NCBI RefSeq assembly: GCF_038246755.1
Contig: NZ_CP134706.1
Location: forward strand, 2,170,001-2,234,000
Length of the DNA stretch: 64,000 bases
Direction: 5' to 3'
Source: Micromonospora sp. FIMYZ51
GTDB taxonomy: Bacteria; Actinomycetota; Actinomycetes; Mycobacteriales; Micromonosporaceae
The translations under genes were made by a program, and so were the position numbers. Shown here piece after piece: positions 17,989 to 25,708 of this stretch. The notes beneath the pieces were generated by a model. That model did not search any database. It was not told the DNA's origin and saw only the letters and a program-made list of their open reading frames with translations. Position 1 is the first letter of the stretch. Every line of letters starts with the position of its first letter.

Positions 17989-19332
17989 TCAGAGTTCGGG
18001 CTCGGGGCCCTGACGGGACGGCGGGGTGGTGCCGCGCAGGCGGGCCACCAGGCGCATGCCGTGGTAGATCAGCAGGGCGGCGGCGGTGCCCAGGGCGATG
18101 CCGTGGAAGGAGAGGTCGCCGGCGGCGAGCGTGTAGTCGGCGGCGCCGATGATCACCGCGACGGCGGCGGTCAGCAGGTTGATCGGGTCGTGGAAGTCGA
18201 CCCGGTTGTCGAGCCAGATCCGGGCGCCGAGGATGGCGATAAGTCCGTAGAGCGCGGTGGTGGCGCCACCGAGCACACCGGCCGGCACGGTGAGGATCAG
18301 CGCGCCGACCTTGGGGCTGAGCCCGAGCAGCACCGCGGCCAGCCCGGCCACCCAGTACGCGGCGGTGGAGTAGACCCGGGTGGCGGCCATCACGCCGATG
18401 TTCTCGGCGTACGTGGTGGTGCCGGAGCCGCCACCGGAGCCGGCGAGCACGGTGGCCAGCCCGTCGCCCATGAACGCCTTGCCCATGTCCCGGTCCAGGT
18501 TGCGGCCGGTCGTCGCGGCGACGGCCTTGACGTGGCCGGCGTTCTCCGCGATCAGCACCAGGACCACCGGGATGATCAGTACCACCGCGCGCAGGCTGAA
18601 GCTGGGGGTGTGGAACTCGGGCAGCCCGACCCAGGCGGCCTCGCGCAGCCCGGTGACCGCGGCCGGGGCCAGCCCGCCGGTAAGCGCGGCGACCAGCCAG
18701 CCGACGAGGACGCCGAGCAGGATCGAGAGCCGGGCCAGGAAGCCCTTGAAGAGCACGGTGAAGAGCAGGATCGCGGCGAGCGTGAGCACCGCGATCAGCG
18801 GCTGGGCCTTGACTCCGCCGTCGCCGCCGCCGTCCCAGGCGACCGGGGCGAGGTTCAGCCCGATCAGCATCACGATGGCGCCGGTGACCACCGGCGGCAT
18901 GAGCCGGTTGATCCAGCCGGCCCCGGCGAACTGCACCAACAGGCCGACCAGGGCCAGCGCGGCGCCGGCCACCACGATGCCGCCGAGCGCCGGGCCGATG
19001 TCGCCGCCGGACTTGGCGGCCAGCACCGGTGCGATGAAGGCGAACGACGAGCCGAGGTACGACGGCAGCCGGTTGCCGGTGATGACCAGGAAGAGCAGGG
19101 TGCCGAGCCCGGAGAAGAACAGCGTGGTGGCCGGCGGGAAGCCGGTGATCAGCGGCACGGTGAAGGTGGCGCCGAACATCGCCACCACGTGCTGCACGCC
19201 GACGCCGATCGTACGCGGCCAGGTGAGCCGTTCGTCGGGGTGGACCACCTCGCCGGGGCGGATCGACCGGCCGTCGCCGTGCACCGACCAGGGTGACCAG
19301 CGGGAGCGCGTGGGGGTGGGGGACTGGGTCAT
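17989..19332 (-). CDS. Uracil/xanthine permease (NCS2 family)
   Basis: 447-residue membrane symporter importing a nucleobase with protons. It has about 14 hydrophobic segments. The NCS2 signatures are AENAGHVKAVAATTGRNLDR and SGTTTYAENIGVMAATRVYS, the latter matching the substrate-binding ENIG motif of UraA-like proteins, which favours uracil over purines. The N-terminus carries a cytoplasmic extension with DERLTWPRTIGVGVQHVVAMF, typical of the family. The start ATG is at 19332. It is divergent from the acyltransferase gene, with the GGGGCCC tandem element in between. Confidence 0.92.
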   Translation of the reverse strand: MTQSPTPTRSRWSPWSVHGDGRSIRPGEVVHPDERLTWPRTIGVGVQHVVAMFGATFTVPLITGFPPATTLFFSGLGTLLFLVITGNRLPSYLGSSFAFIAPVLAAKSGGDIGPALGGIVVAGAALALVGLLVQFAGAGWINRLMPPVVTGAIVMLIGLNLAPVAWDGGGDGGVKAQPLIAVLTLAAILLFTVLFKGFLARLSILLGVLVGWLVAALTGGLAPAAVTGLREAAWVGLPEFHTPSFSLRAVVLIIPVVLVLIAENAGHVKAVAATTGRNLDRDMGKAFMGDGLATVLAGSGGGSGTTTYAENIGVMAATRVYSTAAYWVAGLAAVLLGLSPKVGALILTVPAGVLGGATTALYGLIAILGARIWLDNRVDFHDPINLLTAAVAVIIGAADYTLAAGDLSFHGIALGTAAALLIYHGMRLVARLRGTTPPSRQGPEPEL

Positions 19333-19451
19333 GGTTGGCCCTTCACATCCGAGATGGCGGGGGCGCGGTCGACCCTGAACGTTGTTTCTAGCATGGGCGG
19401 TCGGCGCGGAAGATGCCGGTACGGCGCGATTCGGCGCTGGTGGGCAGGTGT

Positions 19452-19510
19452 GTTAGCAGGGGGCCCTTGCTATGCACGAGGCGTTAACAGGGGGCCCTTC
19501 CTTACACCTG
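19452..19510 (+). repeat. GGGGCCC tandem element, copy 1
   Basis: Two 31-base-spaced units, GTTAGCAGGGGGCCCTTGCT (19452) and GTTAACAGGGGGCCCTTCCT (19483), joined by ATGCACGAGGC. It ends 29 bases before the acyltransferase start. The same two-unit structure occurs at 53909-53964 (inverted) and 55672-55725. Confidence 0.9.
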
Positions 19511-19539
19511 GGGTGGGAGTGGGCGGGTAGGGTGCCCGG

Positions 19540-20667
19540 ATGACCAGCACGACCGTCGACCGGCCGACCGCCCCGACCGGACGCGGCACGGCGAGCCGGC
19601 TGCCGTCGCTGACCGGGTTGCGCTGGGTCGCCGCCCTGCTGGTCTTCGGTTTCCACGCCGGGACGATGCGGATCATCGCCGAGCCGGACCACCAGGCGGT
19701 GGTCGGCAAGATCTTCACCCTCGGCCTGTCCGGGGTGCAGTTCTTCTTCGTCCTCAGTGGGTTCGTGCTGGTCTGGTCGGCTCGACCCGGTGACTCCCGG
19801 CGGCGGTTCTGGCGGCGTCGGTTCGCCAAGATCTACCCGAACCACCTGTTGATGTGGGCGGTGGCGATGCTGGCCGCGCTCTGGTTCGCCGACCCGATCA
19901 ACCCGGTGGCCGCGGTGGAGAACCTGTTCCTGCTCCAGGCCTGGGATCCCCGGCCGGGCTACTTCTACAGCGTCAACAACGTGAGCTGGTCGCTCTCCTG
20001 CGAGTTGTTCTTCTACCTGTGCCTGCCGCTGGCGCTGCCGTTGGTGCGGCGGGCCCGGCCGTGGCAGCTGTGGGCCGTGGTGATCGCGGTGCCGCTGCTG
20101 ATCCTGGCGCTCTGGCCGGCGCAGACGCTGGTGCCGGAGCAGTACCGGTGGTGGTTCACCCAGGTGTTCCCGCTGGTGAGGTCGCTGGAGTTCTGGATGG
20201 GGGTGGCCGCCGCCGAACTGATGCTGCGGGGTCGCTGGCGCGGACCGCGCCTGCTGGTGGCGAGCCTGATCTTCGTGGCGACCTGGGTGGTGGCCGCGCA
20301 GTGGATCCGTGCCGAACTGTGGGCGGCGATCCTGTCGGCGGCGTACGTCGTGCTGATCGCGGCGGCGGCCGACGCGGACGTGCGGGGCAGCCGGTCGCCG
20401 CTGCGGTCCCGGCCGATGGTCTGGCTCGGCGAGGTCTCCTTCGCCTTCTACCTGGTGCACGTCTTCGCGATCATGACGATCATGCGGATCACCGGCGACT
20501 GGGGGACCGGCTTCCCGGGCTGGTGGGGTCCGGCCGCGGTGATCGGATTCCTGCTGCTCACCCTGGCCCTGGCCGCGTTGCTGCACCGCTACGTCGAGCA
20601 ACCCATGATGCGCCGGCTGGCGCCGCCCCGCCCGAGCGCCGCCGGGACTGTCCACTCCGGACGATAG
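19540..20667 (+). CDS. Acyltransferase family 3 membrane protein
   Basis: 375-residue integral-membrane O-acyltransferase (OafA/YrhL type), which typically transfers acetyl or other acyl groups to cell-surface glycans. The opening SLTGLRWVAALLVFGFHAG holds the conserved R...H pair, and SGVQFFFVLSGFVL is the second family motif. It has about ten transmembrane segments and lacks the C-terminal SGNH domain seen in some relatives. The ATG lies 29 bases after the GGGGCCC tandem element, which therefore overlaps the promoter region. The acceptor glycan is unknown. Confidence 0.9.
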   Translation: MTSTTVDRPTAPTGRGTASRLPSLTGLRWVAALLVFGFHAGTMRIIAEPDHQAVVGKIFTLGLSGVQFFFVLSGFVLVWSARPGDSRRRFWRRRFAKIYPNHLLMWAVAMLAALWFADPINPVAAVENLFLLQAWDPRPGYFYSVNNVSWSLSCELFFYLCLPLALPLVRRARPWQLWAVVIAVPLLILALWPAQTLVPEQYRWWFTQVFPLVRSLEFWMGVAAAELMLRGRWRGPRLLVASLIFVATWVVAAQWIRAELWAAILSAAYVVLIAAAADADVRGSRSPLRSRPMVWLGEVSFAFYLVHVFAIMTIMRITGDWGTGFPGWWGPAAVIGFLLLTLALAALLHRYVEQPMMRRLAPPRPSAAGTVHSGR

Positions 20668-20862
20668 GGCTCGGCCGAGCGTCGGCTCGATCCGGCGAAC
20701 AGTCCCACCCGACACGCCCGGACGGCGATGCGGCTGCCACGACGACGGCGGTAGCGTGAGGGCCGTGCTCATCGCCGCGCCTGCCTGTCCACTGTGGTGC
20801 TCGCGGCGTCCGGCCGTCCGGATGCTGACCGGCCTCGTGCCTCGTTCCCGCTGAGGCAGGTC

Positions 20863-21651
20863 ATGGAGCAGTCTGTCCTCTACCAGTTCCTGACCGAGGT
20901 ACCCCGGGCCGTCGCCATCTGGTCGGCGCTGCTGGTGCTCGCGCTGGGGGTGCTCACCGCCCTGGTCGCCCGCCCGCAGCGGGCCCGGTCGACCGAGGGG
21001 GCACCGGCGGTCGAGGGTGCGCCGGTGGCCGAGGGCGACTCGGCCGAGGATCCCGCCGTGACCACGGCCGCGGACCTGAGCAGGTACGCCGGAGAGGTGG
21101 CCGTGGCGGCGGCCGGTGCCGCGCGCAACGCCCAGCGGCGACGGGACGCCTGGCGGGTCGCGCACGAGGAACTCGAACGCGCCTGGACCGCGTACGACGA
21201 GGCGGAGCAGGTTGCCCGGCGACTCGCGGCCACGGTGCCGCTCGCGGTGCCGGGGGCGGTGCGGAGCCCGGACGAGTACGCCGCCCGGGAGCGGTGGCTG
21301 CACCGCGCCGCGATGGCCGCGCACTGGCGGGGCGACCTGACAGCCCGGCAGTTGAGCGAGGTGTTCGCTCGGCGGCGCGGTGGGGATCCCCGATGGCACC
21401 CTGCCGAGCAGGAGATCACCCTCGCCCGGCTGCTGCGCGACAGTCGGCTGGCCGCGTACCGGACGGCCGAGGCCCGGGAACGTGCGGCGTGGCGGGCGGC
21501 CGGAATCGCCGCCGAGGCCGCCCGTACGCTCGCTGCCGAGGCGTACGCTGCCGCACAGCGACTTCGGCCGGACCGGGTGCCGACGCGGCGCCGGGTCGCC
21601 TTCGGCCGGCCGGCCGTCATCCGGCGCTGGCGTCCGGCCCGGGTGGGCTGA
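20863..21651 (+). CDS. Hypothetical membrane-anchored, alanine/arginine-rich protein
   Basis: 262 residues. One N-terminal membrane segment (AIWSALLVLALGVLTALV) is followed by an acidic linker and a long, highly charged region rich in A, R and E that should be mostly helical or coiled coil (for example YAGEVAVAAAGAARNAQRRR). The ATG at 20863 gives a normal anchor position; an in-frame upstream start would add a non-hydrophobic leader. No domain recognised. Good codon bias and a clean membrane anchor argue that it is real. Confidence 0.7.
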   Translation: MEQSVLYQFLTEVPRAVAIWSALLVLALGVLTALVARPQRARSTEGAPAVEGAPVAEGDSAEDPAVTTAADLSRYAGEVAVAAAGAARNAQRRRDAWRVAHEELERAWTAYDEAEQVARRLAATVPLAVPGAVRSPDEYAARERWLHRAAMAAHWRGDLTARQLSEVFARRRGGDPRWHPAEQEITLARLLRDSRLAAYRTAEARERAAWRAAGIAAEAARTLAAEAYAAAQRLRPDRVPTRRRVAFGRPAVIRRWRPARVG

Positions 21652-21984
21652 TCGGATGACCGCCCGGTCGGGCGGTCGGACCGACCTCGCCGACCGGTGC
21701 GGGTGCAGTCCCCGAGATGGGTGACCCCGGTCACATTGACTCCGGAAACGGTCACCGAGCGCGCTCGGGTGCATCGGTTACGTAATTTCCGGGACTTTTT
21801 GGGTGGTCGGTCCGGTTGTCGCCTTTCGGCGTGCTCAATTCCCCGAATCCCATTGAGCGACGCCAGTCGCCGAATACCCGGAAATAATTGATCTGGATCA
21901 TGTTTACGCAGGCAATGACGGGTTGGCGCGCGGTTTGACCGGCCAGTAATGTCGCCCCGTCCGGTGCGGTAACCGATCGCAAAA
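21652..21984. other. Long intergenic promoter region upstream of the riboswitch
   Basis: No supported gene. Bases 21775-21920 are clearly AT-richer than the surroundings and contain small dyads such as TCGCC/GGCGA words. The promoter of the riboswitch transcript most likely lies here. A 94-codon minus-strand frame crossing it has no recognisable product. Confidence 0.5.
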
Positions 21985-22130
21985 GGCGACGCCGCGCCGA
22001 CCCGCTCAATCGTGATCTCACGAACCGGGGACCCACTGCATTACCTGGGGTGAATCCGCGAGCCTCGGCCCGCGGTAGGGCGATCTTCCCGCCCGAATCC
22101 GTCAGCTAACCCGGTCGGCGGTGTCGGAAG
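21985..22130 (+). promoter_or_regulatory. c-di-AMP riboswitch (ydaO/yuaA class)
   Basis: The conserved core words are present in order: GAACCGGGGACCCA, CTGGGGTGAATCC, TAGGGCGATCTTCCCGCCC and GAATCCGTCAGCTAACC, then GGAAGGAG. The closing stem CGCCGACC (21995-22002) pairs perfectly with GGTCGGCG (22113-22120). This is the aptamer that binds cyclic di-AMP; in actinobacteria the class commonly precedes cell-wall hydrolase genes and lowers expression when c-di-AMP is high. The controlled gene begins about 250 bases further on. The expression platform is not obvious. Confidence 0.9.
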
Positions 22131-22369
22131 GAGCTCCATTCGCGTGCAACACGTACCGATCCCCCCGTTGTTCCCACGCCTCCACGGCATCGCGGTGTCC
22201 GCGTTCGCCGGCTCTCCGACGGCGAGCTGATACCGGACCCACCGCCACCGCCCGGTGTCCCCGGGTGAATCTCTCGAACGGTCCGTCCGCGTCCGGGTGG
22301 TCGTCGGTTTCCCCTGCCGACCCGACCGCCGGCACCGGTACGGCCGCCCCAGCCCTCGTGGAGGATTTT

Positions 22370-23224
22370 GTGAAGCACACCGTCAAGCGTCAGCTCCGCC
22401 GCCTGGCGACGGAGCGTCCGTACCAGATCGTCGCCGGATCGGCGGCGGCGCTCATCCTGGCGACCGGCACGGGTGCCGCGCTCGCCGGCACCGGGGACGC
22501 CCCGGCCAGCGCACAGACCACCACCGTCGCCGAGTTGCGCGGTGACGCGGCGGCCTCCCGCAGCGACGCCCGGGTGGCGCAGACCCCATCGTCCGCGCCG
22601 AGCGAATCGGTCGCGGCCAGCGCCGCCGCCTCGCCCTCGCCGTCGCCCTCGCCGAAGGCCAGCTCCGCCACGCCGGACCCGGACCTGACCAGTAAGAAGG
22701 CCGCGCCGAAGCCGCCGGCGAAGAAGGTCCTGGACTACGACTACCAGGCACAGGTCAACGGCTACTACTGCGGCCCGGCCGCCGTGCGCAACGCGCTGAG
22801 CGCCGCTGGCGTCGAACGCGACCAGGACACCCTGGCCAGCCAGCTCGGCACCACGTTCGCCGGCACCAACTCGGCGGCGGACACCACCCGGGTGCTCAAC
22901 GCCGTGCTCAAGGGCGACCCCTACCAGACCAGGTGGATCCGTGGTGGTGCGGCCACCCCGGCCCAGATGGACCAGCTCCAGGCCGACGTCGTGGCGACAA
23001 TCAACGACGGGCGGGGTGTCGTGGTGAACGTGGCCGGCAGCGCCACGGACACCAACGGTCGCTGGCACTCCTTCCCCGGCGGGCACTACATCGCCGTGGT
23101 GGGCTACGAGGACGAGGGCCGAATGGTGAAGATCGCCGACTCGGCCGACGGGTCCTACTACTCCTACTGGATGAGCACCATCGACCTGGCCAACTGGGCG
23201 GCCACGCGCGGCTACTCGGCCTGA
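22370..23224 (+). CDS. Secreted C39-like cysteine peptidase, riboswitch-controlled
   Basis: 284 residues. The N-terminal hydrophobic segment (IVAGSAAALILATGTGAALAG) serves as signal or anchor. An S/P/A-rich linker (about 50-120) is followed by a papain-like C39_2 domain: nucleophile C134 in GYYCGPAAVRNAL, H239 in FPGGHYIAVVGY and a following Asp in KIADSADG. GTG at 22370 is chosen because GAGGATT lies just upstream. The riboswitch 250 bases upstream suggests a role in cell-wall remodelling or osmotic adaptation. A strong hairpin follows the stop. The substrate is unknown, and the relation to bacteriocin-processing C39 peptidases is structural only. Confidence 0.85.
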   Translation: MKHTVKRQLRRLATERPYQIVAGSAAALILATGTGAALAGTGDAPASAQTTTVAELRGDAAASRSDARVAQTPSSAPSESVAASAAASPSPSPSPKASSATPDPDLTSKKAAPKPPAKKVLDYDYQAQVNGYYCGPAAVRNALSAAGVERDQDTLASQLGTTFAGTNSAADTTRVLNAVLKGDPYQTRWIRGGAATPAQMDQLQADVVATINDGRGVVVNVAGSATDTNGRWHSFPGGHYIAVVGYEDEGRMVKIADSADGSYYSYWMSTIDLANWAATRGYSA

Positions 23225-23244
23225 CCGACCTGACGGACCCGAAC

Positions 23245-23277
23245 GGGCGCCGGTTCCCCGCTGGGGAACCGGCGCCC
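23245..23277. terminator. Strong bidirectional hairpin
   Basis: GGGCGCCGGTTCCCC (23245-23259) pairs perfectly with GGGGAACCGGCGCCC (23263-23277) across a GCT loop. It lies between the C39-like peptidase and the convergent TetR gene, so it can serve both. Confidence 0.85.
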
Positions 23278-23282
23278 TACCG

Positions 23283-23984
23283 TCACCGCCCCTGTCGCCC
23301 GCCCTTGCCCGCCCCGCCGGCCGTGCTCTCTGCCGTGCCGGCCGCGCCGGCCGCCGTGCCTGCCGCGTCGAGCGCCGGCACCAGCGGCGTCAACGCGGCC
23401 CGGACCAGGTCGGGCAGCGACCCGGACGGTACGACGAAACCGGGCATCGACGGTGCCACGGTCGTGGACTCCAGCCACTGCCGGAGGGCGACCCTGGCGG
23501 CTGCCCCGACGCTGGCCGAGAGCACCCGGGCGGTCAGGCGGTCGATGTCCGGGCAGCGTTCGGTGATGGCGTCGGCGAGCGGGCCCTCGATCGTGCTGAC
23601 CGTGTCGACGTAGCAGGCGCGCAGGGCGGGACTTGTCGTGATCATCAACAGCGCCGCGCTGGACTGGTCGCCCTGGTCGGCGTACTGCCCGACGACGGCG
23701 TCGAGCACGGCGTCGGCGAGGCCGATCTCGGTGGGCCGGGAGAGCACGGCCGCCGCGACCTGTGCCGTACGTTCTGCGGTGACCGCCGCGATGATCGCCT
23801 GCTCGCGGCTTGAGAAGTAGTTGTTGTACGTCCTTGGTGACACCCCAGCGGCCTCGGCGATGTCGTCGACGCGGACGTTGCCCGGCCCGCGCTCCAGCGC
23901 CAGGCGCAGCGCGGCCGTGCGGAGCGCCGCTCTGGTCGCCTGCTTCTTCCGTTCCCGCAAGGAGGGGCGGCCCGCTGCTGTCAC
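23283..23984 (-). CDS. TetR-family transcriptional regulator
   Basis: 233 residues. The N-terminal HTH is VDDIAEAAGVSPRTYNNYFS, with the usual TetR helix before it. The C-terminal half is a ligand-binding domain ending in an A/G/T-rich low-complexity tail. GTG at 23984 is chosen because the upstream extension is not conserved in style and GGTGAG lies in front. It is divergent from the TIM-barrel-like gene, and a 32-base palindrome sits 21 bases upstream of its start, implying it represses that gene and itself. Confidence 0.9.
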   Translation of the reverse strand: MTAAGRPSLRERKKQATRAALRTAALRLALERGPGNVRVDDIAEAAGVSPRTYNNYFSSREQAIIAAVTAERTAQVAAAVLSRPTEIGLADAVLDAVVGQYADQGDQSSAALLMITTSPALRACYVDTVSTIEGPLADAITERCPDIDRLTARVLSASVGAAARVALRQWLESTTVAPSMPGFVVPSGSLPDLVRAALTPLVPALDAAGTAAGAAGTAESTAGGAGKGGRQGR

Positions 23985-24004
23985 CCGCTCACCATCGCAC
24001 AATC

Positions 24005-24036
24005 TCTGCGTGTCCGCAAACTTGCGTGCGCGCAGA
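24005..24036. promoter_or_regulatory. Composite palindrome, probable TetR operator
   Basis: Inner CGCAA-AC-TTGCG (24015-24026) and outer TCTGCG (24005-24010)/CGCAGA (24031-24036) share the same centre (24020.5). It lies in the 116-base divergent gap between the TetR gene and the gene at 24101, the usual place for a TetR operator. Confidence 0.75.
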
Positions 24037-24100
24037 AATTTGCTAGCGTCGCCACGAGCCCCCACCCCGGCGGCGCCCCGAGCGAGAAGGACCGACAGAC

Positions 24101-25126
24101 ATGCGAGCCAAGGGCATGAGCTACGACACCGGCTTCGTCCGGGACGGGCACAACTCGTTGCCGCACTTCGACCCGGAGTTGGTCCGGCGAGAGTTGACAA
24201 TCATCCGCGACGACCTGCACTGCACCGCCGTCCAGATCGTCGGAGGCGACCCGCAGCGCCTGGAACTCGCCGCCCGGCTCGCCGCCGAACTCGGACTGGA
24301 GGTCTGGTTCTCGCCGTACCCGCTGGACCTGTCGGCCGACGAGGCCCTCGCCCTGTTTCTCGACTGCGCCGAGCGGGCCGAGCGACTGCGCGCGACCGGG
24401 GCCGAGGTGGTCTTCGTCTCCGGCGTCGAGCTGAGCATCATGAACCGGGGCTTCGTCGTCGGCGACCGCATCGACGACCGACTCGGCAACCTCCTTGCCG
24501 ACCCGGTCGGCCGCGCCGAACGGATCGCCGAGGTCCGCTCCCGGCTCGACCGGTTCCTCCGCACCGCCGTGGCGGCGATCCGCGAACGCTTCCACGGAAA
24601 GGTGACCTACGCCGCCATTCCGTTCGAGGGCGTCGACTGGGAGCTGTTCGACTTCGTCACCCTCGAACTCATCCGCTCCGCCGAGGTCGCCGACCAGTTC
24701 CGGGCGGCCGTACGCGAACTCGTCGCCCAGCCCAGTCCGGTCGCGATCACCGGTTTCGGCACCGCGACCTGGCGCGGTGCGGGCGACGTCGCGCCGCGCA
24801 GTATGGAGATCATCGAGTACGACGAGGCCACCGGCGAACCGGTCCGACTCAACGGGCGCTACCAGCGCGACGAGGCCGGCCAGGCGGCCTACCTGAGCGA
24901 GCTACTGGAGATCTTCGACAGCGAGGGCGTGGACAGCGCCTTCGTGCACCTGTTCGCGCTGTACAACCTGCCGCACCGCCCCGACGGCGACCCCGCCGAC
25001 GACCTCGACCTGGCCAGCCTCGGGATCGTCAAGGTCCTCGACGGCCGGGACGGCGACACCTACCCCGGCCTGCCCTGGGAGCCCAAGGCCGCCTTCGCCG
25101 CCGTGGCCGACCGCTACCGCGACTGA
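24101..25126 (+). CDS. TIM-barrel-like conserved protein of unknown function
   Basis: 341-residue soluble protein. It starts MSYDTGFVRDG after a short leader. Strand-like motifs CTAVQIVGGD, GLEVWFSPYP, GAEVVFVSGVELS, VTYAAIPFEGVDWELFDFV and SPVAITGFGTATWRG follow in the order of a TIM-barrel glycosidase-like fold, with candidate acids Glu in SGVELS and PFEGVDWE. Related actinobacterial proteins sometimes carry an abortive-infection label, which I do not endorse from sequence. It is controlled by the divergent TetR and its operator, suggesting induction by a small molecule. Its 3' end overlaps the convergent membrane-protein gene by 13 bases. Confidence 0.75.
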   Translation: MRAKGMSYDTGFVRDGHNSLPHFDPELVRRELTIIRDDLHCTAVQIVGGDPQRLELAARLAAELGLEVWFSPYPLDLSADEALALFLDCAERAERLRATGAEVVFVSGVELSIMNRGFVVGDRIDDRLGNLLADPVGRAERIAEVRSRLDRFLRTAVAAIRERFHGKVTYAAIPFEGVDWELFDFVTLELIRSAEVADQFRAAVRELVAQPSPVAITGFGTATWRGAGDVAPRSMEIIEYDEATGEPVRLNGRYQRDEAGQAAYLSELLEIFDSEGVDSAFVHLFALYNLPHRPDGDPADDLDLASLGIVKVLDGRDGDTYPGLPWEPKAAFAAVADRYRD

Positions 25127-25641
25127 CGGCGGACCAGCAGCCGGGCCACCGCCAGCGGCAGCACATGCAGTACGCCGACGAGCAGCAGCGCCAACGTGGC
25201 GATCTGGCCCACGGCGAGCCCCTCCAGCGCCAGTATCAGCACCGCGCAGCCGCCGGTGACCAGTACGTGCCGCACCAGCCGCAGCGTGATCCGTCGGGTC
25301 GACCCCGGCGCGTCCGGCGCGGCGGGGTCCGGCGCGGTGGCTTTCGGCGGCCGTGACGTGACCATCGCCGCGATCGCGATCAGGCCGGCGACCTGCACCG
25401 CCCAGCGGGCGGTGGTGCCGATCCCGGCTCCGTCGGTCACCGACGGTGCGACGACAGTGGTGGCGGCGAACACCACGAAGGCCGGCAACCCGGTGAAGAG
25501 GAACGCCAGAATCCCGACCCGCGCCACCCGTTGCCCCAGGCTGTCCTGCGGTTCGACCTGTTGTTCGAGGTTGACGCGGATCTCGTCGGGGGCCCACACC
25601 AACTTGCGGGCGGGCGGCTGGTCGGGCGTCGGTTGCGACAT
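25114..25641 (-). CDS. Hypothetical four-pass membrane protein
   Basis: 175 residues. A hydrophilic N-terminus (PARKLVWAPDEIRVNLEQQV) is followed by hydrophobic segments VGILAFLFTGLPAFVVFAA, a segment around WAVQVAGLIAIAAMV, VLVTGGCAVLILALEGLAV and ATLALLLVGVLHVLPLAV. No family recognised. The ATG at 25641 is clear. A strong hairpin separates it from the upstream TagF-like gene, so it is probably transcribed on its own. Confidence 0.75.
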   Translation of the reverse strand: MSQPTPDQPPARKLVWAPDEIRVNLEQQVEPQDSLGQRVARVGILAFLFTGLPAFVVFAATTVVAPSVTDGAGIGTTARWAVQVAGLIAIAAMVTSRPPKATAPDPAAPDAPGSTRRITLRLVRHVLVTGGCAVLILALEGLAVGQIATLALLLVGVLHVLPLAVARLLVRRQSR

Positions 25642-25662
25642 GCGGACAAGTCTAAAGTGGAT

Positions 25663-25694
25663 CCGCCAGGTCCCCGGCTACGGGGACCTGGCGG
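25663..25694 (-). terminator. 14-base perfect hairpin after the TagF-like gene
   Basis: CCGCCAGGTCCCCG (25663-25676) and CGGGGACCTGGCGG (25681-25694) with a GCTA loop, lying 15 bases beyond the stop of the TagF-like gene on the minus strand. It probably ends the teichoic-acid operon. Confidence 0.8.
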
Positions 25695-25708
25695 GCAGTG
25701 CCCGCGCG

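Noticed and set aside
19453..21774. 773-codon minus-strand frame opposite the acyltransferase
   Set aside because: Low-complexity R/H/Q/P-rich translation with no domain; the plus strand encodes a recognisable family.
21752..22036. 94-codon minus-strand frame in the riboswitch leader
   Set aside because: It overlaps the conserved aptamer, lacks a ribosome-binding site and resembles no protein.
22370..23224. Bacteriocin-processing C39 peptidase with transporter
   Set aside because: There is no ABC transporter domain or precursor peptide nearby; the protein has its own signal segment and a wall-type riboswitch.
24101..25126. Anti-phage abortive infection gene
   Set aside because: Some related proteins carry that label, but the motifs suggest a soluble barrel enzyme and there are no other defence genes around it.
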